64,000 bases of DNA from Desulfovibrio piger (lineage in GTDB: Bacteria; Desulfobacterota; Desulfovibrionia; Desulfovibrionales; Desulfovibrionaceae). The translations under genes were made by a program, and so were the position numbers. The stretch is from positions 1-64,000 of the forward strand of contig NZ_JABAFY010000005.1 of assembly GCF_012843875.1 (NCBI RefSeq), given 5' to 3'. Shown here one piece after another: positions 43,922 through 53,272 of the stretch. Within the stretch, counting starts at the first letter, position 1; the number at the start of each line of letters is the position of its first letter. The notes under the pieces are model-generated. The model saw nothing but the letters and a program-made list of their open reading frames with translations, made no database searches and was not told where the DNA came from.

Positions 43922-44379
43922 ATTGTCTCCTTGGAGATCCCGCCCGCAAGGGCAGGGGATGCGGACAGATATATGTCGAGAAGGGGATATTCCTTTCTTC
44001 ATGGGCTTTCGTCAATACGGACAGGGCGGCCGGCGCAGGAGGATACGGGGCAGAGATGAGATTTATTCAACCATGGAGCACTATGGGGGATTGTTTAAAA
44101 AATAATGTTATTACAATATGTTATGTGTAATAAAAAATCAAAACGCAAATTATCGAAAAAAGGCCTTGGCGCTTGGCGTGAAAGAGGATAAATTTTTTCA
44201 ACTGCGGATGAACCATTTTGCATGAGGCCATGCGCAGGGATTTTTCGGCTTGGGGTTTATGGCCAAATTCAACCGGCAAATTGCGCAATGGGGGGATTTG
44301 GTGTATCTCAACAGGAATAGCCCTGGAAAAGGATCACCGGGGCGAGCTCTTTCACCCTCCAAGACCTGGGAGATGATTT
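43922..44379. other. Intergenic control region between the LysR gene and the liv operon
   Basis: This 458-base stretch has no gene. Its middle (about 44090-44160) is strikingly AT-rich and holds the inverted repeat listed separately. GGGAG lies eight bases before the livK ATG. I could not pick a convincing -35/-10 pair. Confidence 0.5.
44108..44133. promoter_or_regulatory. Inverted repeat, possible operator
   Basis: TTATTACA-N10-TGTAATAA is a perfect 8-bp inverted repeat in the AT-rich part of the spacer between the divergent LysR and livK genes. The adjacent LysR-type protein is the first candidate to bind it. Confidence 0.45.
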
Positions 44380-45516
44380 ATGAAACTGGGCAAATTCGTT
44401 GGCTTGGCGCTGATGGCTCTGACCCTGGGGCTGGCCGGCCAGTCCCTGGCTGCTGAACCCATCAAGATCGGCGTGTACCTGCCCCTGACCGGTCAGAATG
44501 CCTTTGGCGGCCAGCTCGAGCTGGAAGGTGTGCAGCTGGCTCTGAAGGACATGCCTGAAGTGCTGGGCCGCCCCATTGAACTGGTTGTGGTGGACAACAA
44601 GTCCGACAAGGTGGAAGCCGCCAACGCCGTCAAGCGCCTGGTGGAACGCGACAAGGTCGTGGCCCTGATCGGTACCTACGGTTCCTCTCTGGCCATGGCC
44701 GGTGCTGAAGTGGCCGAAAAGGCCAAGGTGCCCGGCGTGGGTACCTCCTGCACCAGCCCCCTGGTGACCCAGGGCAAGAAGTACTACTTCCGCGCCTGCT
44801 TCATCGACCCCTATCAGGGTGCCGCTGCCGCTACCTATGCCTATGAGAACCTGGGCCTGCGCAAGGCCGCCGTGCTCATGGACATGACCAACGACTACGC
44901 CGTGGGTCTGTCCAGCTTCTTCACCCGCTCCTTCAAGAAGCTGGGTGGCGAAGTGGTGGCCAACCTCAAGTACAGCTCCGGTGACCAGGACTTCACTGCC
45001 CAGCTCACCGAACTGATCGCCAAAAAGCCCGAGATCGTCTTCATGCCCGCCTACTTCGCTGAAGGCGCCATCATCATGAAGCAGGCCCGCGAACTGGGCG
45101 CCACCTTCCGCCTGATGGGCGCTGACGCCATGGACAACCCCGACACCGTGAAGCTGGCCGGCAAGGCTGCGGAAGGCTTCCTGCACACCACCTTCCCCTA
45201 TGATGCCAAGATGCCCAACATGAGCGCCGAAGCCAAAAAGTTCACCGAAGCCTGGAACAAGGCCTATCCTGAAAAGGAAACCAACGTGAACGGCGCCCTG
45301 GGTTACAACTGTCTGTTCCTGATCGTTGACGCCATCAAGCGCGCCAACTCCGCCGAACCCGCCGCCATCACCAAGGCCCTGGCCGCGACCAAGAACCTGG
45401 TGACCCCGCTGGGTACCCTGACCATCAATGCCAGCCACGACGCCGAAATGCCCGTGGGTATCATTGAGTACAAGGACGGCAAGCGCGTTTATCTGACCGA
45501 AGTCACTCCCAAGTAA
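44380..45516 (+). CDS. livK: Branched-chain amino acid ABC transporter, periplasmic binding protein
   Basis: The 378-residue protein has a signal peptide (cleavage after SLAA near residue 25) and a type I periplasmic binding fold (PIKIGVYLPLTGQNAFGGQLELEGV at its start, IGTYGSSLAMAGAEVAEKAKVP with the substrate-binding Ser-rich loop, ADAMDNP). It delivers leucine, isoleucine, valine or related compounds to LivHM. Codon use is strongly biased, as for an abundant protein. A stable hairpin after the stop may give it a higher level than the rest of the operon. Confidence 0.9.
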   Translation: MKLGKFVGLALMALTLGLAGQSLAAEPIKIGVYLPLTGQNAFGGQLELEGVQLALKDMPEVLGRPIELVVVDNKSDKVEAANAVKRLVERDKVVALIGTYGSSLAMAGAEVAEKAKVPGVGTSCTSPLVTQGKKYYFRACFIDPYQGAAAATYAYENLGLRKAAVLMDMTNDYAVGLSSFFTRSFKKLGGEVVANLKYSSGDQDFTAQLTELIAKKPEIVFMPAYFAEGAIIMKQARELGATFRLMGADAMDNPDTVKLAGKAAEGFLHTTFPYDAKMPNMSAEAKKFTEAWNKAYPEKETNVNGALGYNCLFLIVDAIKRANSAEPAAITKALAATKNLVTPLGTLTINASHDAEMPVGIIEYKDGKRVYLTEVTPK

Positions 45517-45532
45517 GGGAATCCGTCTGTTC

Positions 45533-45560
45533 ACGGCGGGGCTCCGACGGGCCCCGCCGT
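45533..45560 (+). terminator. Hairpin between livK and livH
   Basis: A perfect ten-pair stem ACGGCGGGGC / GCCCCGCCGT without a following T-run. It most likely protects the livK part of the mRNA or causes partial termination. Confidence 0.6.
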
Positions 45561-45611
45561 TCCGTCTTCGCGCCCCTTCGGGCGGGATAAAGCTTATTTC
45601 CAGGTGGCCCC

Positions 45612-46505
45612 ATGACCCTTGACATGTTTTTGCAGCACTGTTTCAACGCCTTGACGCTAGGCTCGCTCTACGCGCTGATCGCCATTGGCTATACCATGGT
45701 CTACGGCATTCTGCGCCTGATCAACTTTGCCCACGGCGATATCTTGATGGTCGGGGCTTACTTCGTCTTTTTCGGCACTTTCGCCTATGGCTGGCCCTGG
45801 GGTGTGGCCGCCATCATCGCCATCCTCGGCGCCAGCGTGCTGGGTGTGGTGGTGGAACGCGTGGCCTACCGGCCCTTGCGTGACGCGCCCAGAATTTCGG
45901 CGCTCATCAGCGCCATCGCCGTTTCCTTCTTCATCGAAAGTCTGGCCGTGGTGGTCTTCACCGGCCAGCCCCGGCCCGTGCTGCAGCCCGACTGGCTGCT
46001 CTCGGTCTGGCAGTTCGGTGATGTGCGCATCCTCAAACTCACGGCCTTCGTGCCGGTCATGACCATCGTGCTGGTGGCGCTCCTGCTCTACATCGTGCAC
46101 CACACCAAGCCCGGCCTGGCCATGCGCGCCATCTCCAAGGATATCGAGACCACGCGTCTTCTGGGGGTGCGGGTGGACAACATCATCGCCTTCACCTTCT
46201 TCATCGGTTCCGCCCTGGCTGCCGCGTCGGGCATCATGTGGGCCCTGCGCTATCCGCAGGTGCACCCCTACATGGGCATCATGCCCGGCCTCAAGGCCTT
46301 CATCGCGGCCGTGTTCGGCGGCATCGGCTCCATCCCCGGCGCCGTTATCGGTGGCGTGGCCCTGGGCTTTGTGGAAATCATGACCGTGGCCTTCATGCCG
46401 GAGCTTTCGGGCTTCCGTGATGCCTTCGCCTTCATCCTGCTGGTGCTGGTGCTTGTGTTCAAGCCCACGGGCCTGCTGGGCGAGCGCATGGAGGAGAAGA
46501 TCTAA
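45612..46505 (+). CDS. livH: Branched-chain amino acid ABC transporter permease LivH
   Basis: The 297-residue protein has about eight membrane segments and the LivH signatures SLYALIAIGYTMVYGILRLINFAHGD near the N-terminus and GIMPGLKAFIAAVFGGIGSIPGAVIGG near residue 220 (the cytoplasmic EAA-like loop). It overlaps livM by one base (TAATG), so the two are coupled. Confidence 0.94.
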   Translation: MTLDMFLQHCFNALTLGSLYALIAIGYTMVYGILRLINFAHGDILMVGAYFVFFGTFAYGWPWGVAAIIAILGASVLGVVVERVAYRPLRDAPRISALISAIAVSFFIESLAVVVFTGQPRPVLQPDWLLSVWQFGDVRILKLTAFVPVMTIVLVALLLYIVHHTKPGLAMRAISKDIETTRLLGVRVDNIIAFTFFIGSALAAASGIMWALRYPQVHPYMGIMPGLKAFIAAVFGGIGSIPGAVIGGVALGFVEIMTVAFMPELSGFRDAFAFILLVLVLVFKPTGLLGERMEEKI

Positions 46506-47539
46506 TGCGCTTCAATCAAACGACCCTGCTCAACATCGCGCTTATCGTCATCTTCGGTCTGGCCCTGACCCAGGCCGAGGCCTATATGGGCGACTATCAG
46601 ATCTACATCCTCAAACTGATCTTCATCAACGCCATCCTGGCCCTGTCGCTCAACCTGATCTATGGCTTCACCGGTCTGTTCTCGCTGGGCCATGCCGGCT
46701 TCATGGCCATCGGCGCCTATGTGGGCGCCCTGTGTACCCTGCTGCCGGAACAGAAAGAGATCATGTGGATCCTGGATCCCATCATCTGGCCTTTCTCCGT
46801 GCTGCACACGCCCTTCTGGGTGGCGGTCATCGCCGGCGGTCTGGTGGCCATGATCTTCGCCTTCATCATCGCCGTGCCCGTGCTGCGGCTGGGTGACGAC
46901 TACCTGGGTATCGCCACCCTGGGCTTCGCCGAGATCATCCGCGTGGTCATCGTCAACGCCACGTCCATCACCAACGGTTCGCTGGGCATCAAGGGCATCC
47001 CCGGCGAGGCGACCCTGCTGACCTGTTACATCTGGACAGTCATCACGCTGGTGGTGCTGTCACGGCTCATATTCAGCAATTTCGGCAACGTATTGCGCTG
47101 CATACGCGATAACGAGATCGCCGCGGGCGTCATGGGCATCAACGTGTTCCGCTACAAAGTGCTCTCCTTCTGCGTGGGGGCCTTCTTCGCGGGCGTGGGC
47201 GGCGCGCTGCTGGGCAGCCACCTGTCCACCATCGACCCCAAGATGTTCAACTTCCTGCTGACCTTCAACGTGCTGATGTTCGTGGTGGCCGGCGGCTTGG
47301 GCTCGCTGACCGGCAGCCTGCTGGGCGCCACCATCGTCACCATCCTGCTGGAATGGCTGCGCGCCATCGAGGAGCCCATGGACTTCGGCGTGTTCGAGAT
47401 CCCGGGCATCCCCGGCATGCGCATGGTGGTCTTCTCGCTCATTCTGCTGGCCATCATCCTGTTCCGGCGTGAGGGCATCATGGGCACCCGTGAGATCACC
47501 TGGAAAACCATCTTTTCGCTGGGGAGGCGCAAGGCATGA
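46505..47539 (+). CDS. livM: Branched-chain amino acid ABC transporter permease LivM
   Basis: The 344-residue protein has the LivM pattern: LSLNLIYGFTGLFSLGHAGFMAIGAY near residue 48, LRLGDDYLGIATLGFAEIIRVVI near 130 and VVAGGLGSLTGSLLGA near 260. It forms the membrane pore together with LivH. It overlaps livG by four bases (ATGA). Confidence 0.94.
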   Translation: MRFNQTTLLNIALIVIFGLALTQAEAYMGDYQIYILKLIFINAILALSLNLIYGFTGLFSLGHAGFMAIGAYVGALCTLLPEQKEIMWILDPIIWPFSVLHTPFWVAVIAGGLVAMIFAFIIAVPVLRLGDDYLGIATLGFAEIIRVVIVNATSITNGSLGIKGIPGEATLLTCYIWTVITLVVLSRLIFSNFGNVLRCIRDNEIAAGVMGINVFRYKVLSFCVGAFFAGVGGALLGSHLSTIDPKMFNFLLTFNVLMFVVAGGLGSLTGSLLGATIVTILLEWLRAIEEPMDFGVFEIPGIPGMRMVVFSLILLAIILFRREGIMGTREITWKTIFSLGRRKA

Positions 47540-48321
47540 GTGCAAGCAAAGTCCAGCCCATCCTGACGGCTGAAAACGTGACCATGCGCTTTGGCGGCGT
47601 GACGGCCGTCAGCGATCTTTCCCTGAAGGTGGACGAGGGCAGCATCGTGGGCGTCATCGGTCCCAACGGTGCGGGCAAGACCACCCTGTTCAACGTGCTG
47701 AGCGGTTTCTATACGCCGCAGGAAGGCGACGTGCGCTTTGCGGGCAAGAGCATCCGCGGCCGCAAGCCGTTCGAGATCTGTCGCATGGGCATGGCCCGTA
47801 CCTTCCAGAACATCCGTCTTTCGCCGCACATGAGCGTGCTGGAGAACGTGATGGTGGGCTGTCATGTGCGCCGCCGCTGCCCCTGGTGGATGGCGCCGCT
47901 GGGCCTGCCCACGTATTACAAGGAAGAAAAGGCCATCACGGACAAGGCCCGCGACCTGGTGGAGCATCTGAACCTGGCCGAATACATGGACGAGAAGGCG
48001 GGCAGCCTGCCTTACGGGGCGCAGCGCCGCCTGGAGATCGCCCGTGCCCTGGCCACGGAACCGCGTCTGCTCCTGCTGGACGAACCCGCCGCCGGCATGA
48101 ACCCGCAGGAAAGTATCGAGCTCATGCACTTCATCCAGGCCATCCGTGACCATTTCGACCTGACCATCCTGCTTATCGAACATGACATGAAGGTGGTCAT
48201 GGGCGTGTGCCAGTACATCTGGGTGATGGAATACGGTGCGCTTATCGCACACGGCGACCCGGACGCCATTCGCAGCAATCCCGAGGTCATCCGGGCCTAT
48301 CTGGGCGAGGACGTGGTGTAG
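47536..48321 (+). CDS. livG: Branched-chain amino acid ABC transporter ATPase LivG
   Basis: The 261-residue ATPase shows Walker A GPNGAGKTT, the LivG-typical ARTFQNIRLSPHMSVLENVMVG, signature LPYGAQRRLEIARALA and Walker B LLLLDEPAAGMNPQE. It pairs with LivF to drive uptake. Gap to livF is one base. Confidence 0.95.
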   Translation: MSASKVQPILTAENVTMRFGGVTAVSDLSLKVDEGSIVGVIGPNGAGKTTLFNVLSGFYTPQEGDVRFAGKSIRGRKPFEICRMGMARTFQNIRLSPHMSVLENVMVGCHVRRRCPWWMAPLGLPTYYKEEKAITDKARDLVEHLNLAEYMDEKAGSLPYGAQRRLEIARALATEPRLLLLDEPAAGMNPQESIELMHFIQAIRDHFDLTILLIEHDMKVVMGVCQYIWVMEYGALIAHGDPDAIRSNPEVIRAYLGEDVV

Positions 48322-48322
48322 T

Positions 48323-49045
48323 ATGCTGAAAATCAGGGATCTTTACGTTCGTTACGGCGGCATCGAAGCCGTGCAGGGTGTCAGCCTGGACATCAAGCGC
48401 GGCAGCATCGTCACGCTGGTGGGCGCCAACGGCGCCGGCAAGAGCAGTATCATCCGTTCCATCGCCGGCCTGAACAAGAATATCAGCGGCGAGATCTCGC
48501 TGACCCGCAAGGAAGGCGACGAACCTGTCTCCCTCATCGGTCTCAAGCCCGAGGAGATGGTGCGGCGGGGCATCTCGCTTTCGCCGGAAGGCCGTCGCAT
48601 CCTGCCTCATCTGACCGTGGTGGAGAACCTGCGCCTGGGCGCTTATTCGCGTACCGACAAGGACGGCATCAACGAGGATATCGAGCGTGTCTATGCGTTG
48701 TTCCCCCGCCTGAAGGAACGCCACTGGCAGAAGGGCGGCACGCTTTCGGGCGGCGAACAGCAGATGCTGGCCGTGGGCCGCGCGCTCATGAGCCGCCCGG
48801 ACATGATCATGCTCGACGAGCCCTCGCTGGGTCTGGCCCCGCTGCTGGTCAAGGAGATCTTCAACATCATCCGCCGCATCAACGAGGACGGCATGACCGT
48901 GCTGCTGGTGGAGCAGAACGCGTTCGCGGCCCTTTCCGTGGCCCATTACGCCTACATCCTCGAAGTGGGCCGCGTGGTGCTGGAGGGCACCGGCCAGGAA
49001 CTGCTGGAGAACCCCAAGGTCAAGGAAGCCTATCTGGGCGGCTAG
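48323..49045 (+). CDS. livF: Branched-chain amino acid ABC transporter ATPase LivF
   Basis: The 240-residue ATPase shows Walker A GANGAGKSS, the LivF-typical ISLSPEGRRILPHLTVVENL, signature LSGGEQQMLAVGRALM and Walker B MIMLDEPSLGLAP. It is the last gene of the operon, with a terminator 24 bases behind. Confidence 0.95.
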   Translation: MLKIRDLYVRYGGIEAVQGVSLDIKRGSIVTLVGANGAGKSSIIRSIAGLNKNISGEISLTRKEGDEPVSLIGLKPEEMVRRGISLSPEGRRILPHLTVVENLRLGAYSRTDKDGINEDIERVYALFPRLKERHWQKGGTLSGGEQQMLAVGRALMSRPDMIMLDEPSLGLAPLLVKEIFNIIRRINEDGMTVLLVEQNAFAALSVAHYAYILEVGRVVLEGTGQELLENPKVKEAYLGG

Positions 49046-49068
49046 TTCCGGCATCATCGACATGCAGG

Positions 49069-49108
49069 GGAGGGGATGTTTCCGCAAGGGACGCCCCTCC
49101 TTTTTTTT
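49069..49108 (+). terminator. Intrinsic terminator of the liv operon
   Basis: GGAGGGG and CCCCTCC pair across an 18-base loop that can pair further, and eight T follow. Confidence 0.85.
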
Positions 49109-49326
49109 ATGCATGGCGGCAGGGGAGCACGAATCCCGTCGCTTCGTCTTTCGTGCCCGTCATCACACAGGGGCTTCGGCTCTTGTCAGGCGGGCCTTCT
49201 GACATTACTGTCCGAAAACGGAGGATGCAGGACCGGCTGCCGTCAGGCAGGGGGACCGGTCCGTGCTGTTCCCCGGATGTCTTCGGAGGGGCCGGAGACG
49301 TCCGCAACCCTTCATAAGGAGTACCC

Positions 49327-51987
49327 ATGCTGCGCATTTCTCGCCATGCATTGCTCATCCTTCTGCTGGGGATCCTGCTTTTGCCGCAGCTCGCCGCTGC
49401 CGCGCCGCAGGCCGCCCCGGCCAATCCTTCAACCTCTGGTAACGACACCATGCTCGTCCGCCTCAAGAACGGCCTGACGGTCCATATCATCCGGGACAGC
49501 CGCTTCCCGCTGGTCTGCACGCGCCTGTTCGTAGGCACGGGTTCCGCCAACGAGACCGCCGAGCAGGCGGGCATCAGCCATGTGCTGGAGCATATGGTCT
49601 TCAAGGGTACGGAGAAGCGTCCCAAGGGGCAGGTGGCCCGGGATGTGGAATCCCTGGGCGGCTACCTCAACGCGGCCACCAGCTTCGACAAGACCTGGTT
49701 CATCACCGACATGCCCGCCAAGCACTGGAAGACGGGCATGGACGTGGTCAAGGACATGGCCTTCCATCCTTCGCTGGATCCGGCCGAGCTGGAAGCGGAA
49801 AAGAACGTCATCGTTTCCGAACTCAAGGGCGGTGACGACACGCCCACCCGCCGCCTGTTCGAGGACCTGCAGGTGGCCGGTCTGGCCCACACGGTCTACG
49901 GGCGCCCCATCATCGGCTTTGAAAAGACCATCCGGGCCGTGACCGCGGACGACCTGCGGGCCTATATCCGTACCTGGTACCAGCCGCAGAACATGATGCT
50001 GCTGGTGGCCGGCGACATCGATCCCAAGGCCGTGCTGGCCCACGCCGAAGAGCTGTTCGGCGACCTGAAGAACGACACCATCCTGCCCGAGCCCGCTCCC
50101 GTGCAGCTGGAAGGCGCCGCGGGCGGTCCCCGTGTCGAGGTGACGTACGGGCCGTGGAACAAGGTCTATCTGGGTATCGCCCTGCCTGCCCCCGCCCTGG
50201 GCGACCAGCGCTCCATCGACCTGGACGTGCTGGCCTATGCGCTGGGCGGCGACGGTACTTCGCAGTTCTATCGCAAGTACCGTTACGAAAAACAGCTGGT
50301 GGACAGCATCAGCGTCGGCAACATGAGCCTCAACCGCGCGGGCCTGTTCTATATGGTCGCCCAGCTGGATGCGGACAAGGTGGAGCCTTTCTGGCAGGAG
50401 TTCACCCGCGATCTGGCCGCGCTGGACGCCGGCAAGATCACGCCCGACGTCATCGAGCGGGCACGCTTCAATTACGAGGACGGCATGGACCGCGCCAGCG
50501 AGACCCTGGACGGCCTGACCTCGTGGAAGGCCACGGTACAGTTCGAGCTGGGCGGGCCGCGGGGTGAAGCCAATGTGCGTCATGCGCTGGCCGCCGTGGA
50601 CAGCGCGCGCCTGCGTCAGGCCCAGGATCTCTGGCTGCGCCCCGACCAGGTGCGCGTGCGCGTGCTGGCGCCCGAAAAGGCCAAGCTGCCCGATCTGGAT
50701 GCCATTTTGCAGCACAACTGGCCCGCGCCTGCCGTGGAGCGGCAAAAGGCCGCTGCTGCCGCGGAAAAGGTGGGCAAGCGCGAGATCGTCGATCTGGGGC
50801 AGGGCCGTACCGTGATCCTGCAGCCGGACCGCACCATCCCCTATGTCTCGCTGGAGATCCTGCGCCCCGGCGGCAATGCGCTGCTCAAGCCCGCCGACCA
50901 GGGCCTGGCCCAGCTCACGGCCGCCACCCTGACCGACGGTTGCGGCACGCGTGACCTGGATGCCATGGAACGTTTCGTGGCCGAACGCGCCGCTTCCCTG
51001 AGTGCCTCGGCGGGCGTGCAGAGCTTCACCGTTTCCCTGACGGGCCCGGCCCGCTTCAATGCCGATTACTTCGCCCTGCTGGGCGATCTGCTGCACAAGC
51101 CCACCTTTGCCGAAAAGGACGTGCGCCGTCAGGCCGATACGCTGAAGGCGGCCCTGGTGCGCCGTCAGGACAATCCCATGAGCTTCATGGGTTCCAAGAT
51201 CAACGGCTTCCTCTTCCCCGGCGGCCAGCCCTACGGCTTTGACGGCCTGGGCACGGCGGAGAACCAGGACCGTTTCGGTCCCGGGGACGTGCAGGCCTTC
51301 TGGAAGCAGCAGAATGCCCAGCCGTGGATCCTTTCCGTGGCCGGGGACTTCGACCGGGAAAAGGTGCTGGCTTTTGCCCGCAGCCTGCCCGTGCCCACCG
51401 CGCCTGCCGTGGATGTGCCCCAGCCGACCTGGGGCGCCGACAAGCGTCTGCCCCTGTCCCTGCCCGGTCGCCAGCAGGCCCATCTGCTGCTGGCCTTCCA
51501 TGCCGTGCCGCTGGATCATCCCGACGCTCCGGCGCTCATGCTGCTGGAATCGGTGCTTTCCGGCCAGAGCGGCCTGCTGTTCAACAAGCTGCGTGACGAG
51601 CAGGGCCTGGGCTACACGGTGACGGCCTTTTACCGCAGCCTGCCCGAAGCCGGTTTCATGGCCTTCTATATCGGGACCACGCCCCGCAATCTGGATGTGG
51701 CCCGGCAGGGCTTCAGCGGCATCATCAAGGACATCAAGACCGACCTGCTGCCCGCCGAGCTGCTGGCCAAGGGCCTGAACCGCATGGAAGGCAGCTATTA
51801 TCGTGGTCGCCAGAGCCTGGGCGCGCGGGCCGACGAGGCCGCCAGCGAACGTTTGCTGGGCCAGCCCCAGGACTTCCAGAAGCGTTTGCTGGAAAAGGCC
51901 GCCAAGGTGACGCCGGAGCAGCTGCGCGAGGTCGCCCGCAAGTACTTGCTGGTGGACAAGATGTATGAAGTGACCCTGCTGCCCTAG
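49327..51987 (+). CDS. Periplasmic zinc protease, M16 family, double-domain
   Basis: The 886-residue protein has a signal peptide (about 1-26), then two M16 halves. The first has the inverted zinc motif HVLEH (His85, Glu88, His89) and the third ligand Glu165 in EKNVIVSEL, so it is catalytic. The second half (about 480-880) lacks HxxEH and is the structural partner, as in pitrilysin and the PqqL-type proteases. Likely role is degradation of short peptides in the periplasm. AAGGAG precedes the ATG. It is alone in its transcription unit. Confidence 0.9.
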   Translation: MLRISRHALLILLLGILLLPQLAAAAPQAAPANPSTSGNDTMLVRLKNGLTVHIIRDSRFPLVCTRLFVGTGSANETAEQAGISHVLEHMVFKGTEKRPKGQVARDVESLGGYLNAATSFDKTWFITDMPAKHWKTGMDVVKDMAFHPSLDPAELEAEKNVIVSELKGGDDTPTRRLFEDLQVAGLAHTVYGRPIIGFEKTIRAVTADDLRAYIRTWYQPQNMMLLVAGDIDPKAVLAHAEELFGDLKNDTILPEPAPVQLEGAAGGPRVEVTYGPWNKVYLGIALPAPALGDQRSIDLDVLAYALGGDGTSQFYRKYRYEKQLVDSISVGNMSLNRAGLFYMVAQLDADKVEPFWQEFTRDLAALDAGKITPDVIERARFNYEDGMDRASETLDGLTSWKATVQFELGGPRGEANVRHALAAVDSARLRQAQDLWLRPDQVRVRVLAPEKAKLPDLDAILQHNWPAPAVERQKAAAAAEKVGKREIVDLGQGRTVILQPDRTIPYVSLEILRPGGNALLKPADQGLAQLTAATLTDGCGTRDLDAMERFVAERAASLSASAGVQSFTVSLTGPARFNADYFALLGDLLHKPTFAEKDVRRQADTLKAALVRRQDNPMSFMGSKINGFLFPGGQPYGFDGLGTAENQDRFGPGDVQAFWKQQNAQPWILSVAGDFDREKVLAFARSLPVPTAPAVDVPQPTWGADKRLPLSLPGRQQAHLLLAFHAVPLDHPDAPALMLLESVLSGQSGLLFNKLRDEQGLGYTVTAFYRSLPEAGFMAFYIGTTPRNLDVARQGFSGIIKDIKTDLLPAELLAKGLNRMEGSYYRGRQSLGARADEAASERLLGQPQDFQKRLLEKAAKVTPEQLREVARKYLLVDKMYEVTLLP

Positions 51988-52012
51988 ATCAAGGGTGACG
52001 GGGTGCAATGAC

Positions 52013-52054
52013 AGGGGAAGGGTTCCGGCCGAGGGCAGGGTCCCTTCCCCTTTT
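52013..52054 (+). terminator. Intrinsic terminator after the M16 protease gene
   Basis: AGGGGAAGGG pairs with CCCTTCCCCT, with TTTT at its end, about 26 bases after the stop. The following TTTTGCTTGCGG string is also found inside the hairpin at 42604. Confidence 0.7.
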
Positions 52055-52098
52055 GCTTGCGGCAGGGCATTTTTGCCGTGCCGGACAGGCCCGCCATC

Positions 52099-52126
52099 TT
52101 GACCGGCGTCCGGGCGGGCTTATCTC
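52099..52126 (+). promoter_or_regulatory. Possible promoter of the DUF2333 gene
   Basis: TTGACC is 16 bases from TATCTC, about 170 bases before the ATG. A GCCCGCC/GGCGGGC inverted repeat overlaps it. A second imperfect repeat ATATGTTTCC-N7-GGAAATAT lies near 52229-52252. Confidence 0.35.
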
Positions 52127-52297
52127 TGAATAAAGCATCCTGACGGCTGACTGACGCCTTTGCTGTTAGGCCAGAGGGGTGCGGCGACTGATGCGCCGGT
52201 GCTGCCGGTGTGGAAAGGTTGTCCGGGATATGTTTCCGTTTTGTGGAAATATGTCCTGTCATACGAAAAATGAAATTTTCAATCCTGCGAGGATGAC

Positions 52298-53215
52298 ATG
52301 AAACTGACGGACATGCATGTGTTTGACAAGGCCCGTGTGGTGGCCAAGACCCTGGGCATCCAGGTATGCCTTTTTGTGGGCCTGCTGGTGCTGGTCTGGG
52401 GCAGCCAGGCCTTCTACGGCGTCATCGATACCAAAAAATTCCCCCAGGCCTACAGTGTGGGCGAGACGGCGAACCTGAGCGAGAACGACAAGGGCAAGCT
52501 GCTGGTGGATTCCGTCACCAATCAGCTGCGTCGCGAGATGGGCTCCACCTTCGGCTGGACCATGAACGACATCGTGTTCAACCGCTTCGTGCTGGATAAC
52601 CGCGCCTATCGCCAGTACGGGGTCTACCACGCCACGCGCGTGCTCATGGACCTGTACTCCACCCAGATCGCCAAGCTGGGCTCCAATGACCGCGAAAGCG
52701 AGTTCCTGTACCAGGCCCGCCTCAACGGCTTTGCCGTGGACCCGCGCAGCTTCATGTTCCCCTCGGCGGAAGGCTCTTACAAAAAGGCCCTGAAGCAGGT
52801 GGAGGAATACAAGAAGTCCCTGGATACCGGCAAGGGCACCTACAATTGCCGTACTGACGACCTGTACGCGGCCCTGAACACGGTGGTGGGCGAGAACATG
52901 CTGGGCTATGCCCTGGGCCTGCTGGCCGATGCCCAGGACATCCCCTTCTATACCCTGGACAACCGCATCTACGAAGTGCAGGGCATGGTGCTGGTCATCC
53001 GTGACTTCGTGAAGGCCCTGTACGACCTGTATCCCGAGATCGCCCAGAAGAACAACGCCGAGAACATGGCCGCCGCCATGCAGTTCATGAACGACATCTG
53101 CACCTATGATCCCATGTACATCACCTCGTCGTTCAACTCCGGTGAGCTCATCATCTCCTACCTGATGTTCACCAAGAACCGTCTGGAAGACATCCGCGAC
53201 AGCCTGCGCATCTAG
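52298..53215 (+). CDS. DUF2333 family membrane-anchored protein
   Basis: The 305-residue protein has one membrane segment near the N-terminus (about 20-40, VCLFVGLLVLVWGSQAF), and then a mainly helical domain with LRREMGSTFGWTMNDIVFNRFVLDNRAYRQ (split over the domain), FPSAEGSYKKAL and YNCRTDDLYAALN. These features resemble DUF2333 proteins of proteobacteria. Function of the family is not known. A clean terminator follows the stop. Confidence 0.7.
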   Translation: MKLTDMHVFDKARVVAKTLGIQVCLFVGLLVLVWGSQAFYGVIDTKKFPQAYSVGETANLSENDKGKLLVDSVTNQLRREMGSTFGWTMNDIVFNRFVLDNRAYRQYGVYHATRVLMDLYSTQIAKLGSNDRESEFLYQARLNGFAVDPRSFMFPSAEGSYKKALKQVEEYKKSLDTGKGTYNCRTDDLYAALNTVVGENMLGYALGLLADAQDIPFYTLDNRIYEVQGMVLVIRDFVKALYDLYPEIAQKNNAENMAAAMQFMNDICTYDPMYITSSFNSGELIISYLMFTKNRLEDIRDSLRI

Positions 53216-53241
53216 CAGGACGTCCTTTCACATGCATCGGC

Positions 53242-53272
53242 AAGGCCGGAGCCCCAAAGGCTCCGGCCTTTT
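53242..53272 (+). terminator. Intrinsic terminator of the DUF2333 gene
   Basis: A perfect 12-pair stem (AAGGCCGGAGCC with GGCTCCGGCCTT) around CCAAA ends in TTTT, 26 bases after the stop. Confidence 0.92.

Noticed and set aside
42926-44002. The longer LysR protein starting at the ATG at 44002.
   Set aside because: The GTG at 43921 has an ideal AAGGAG five bases before it, and the extra 27 residues do not look like LysR sequence.
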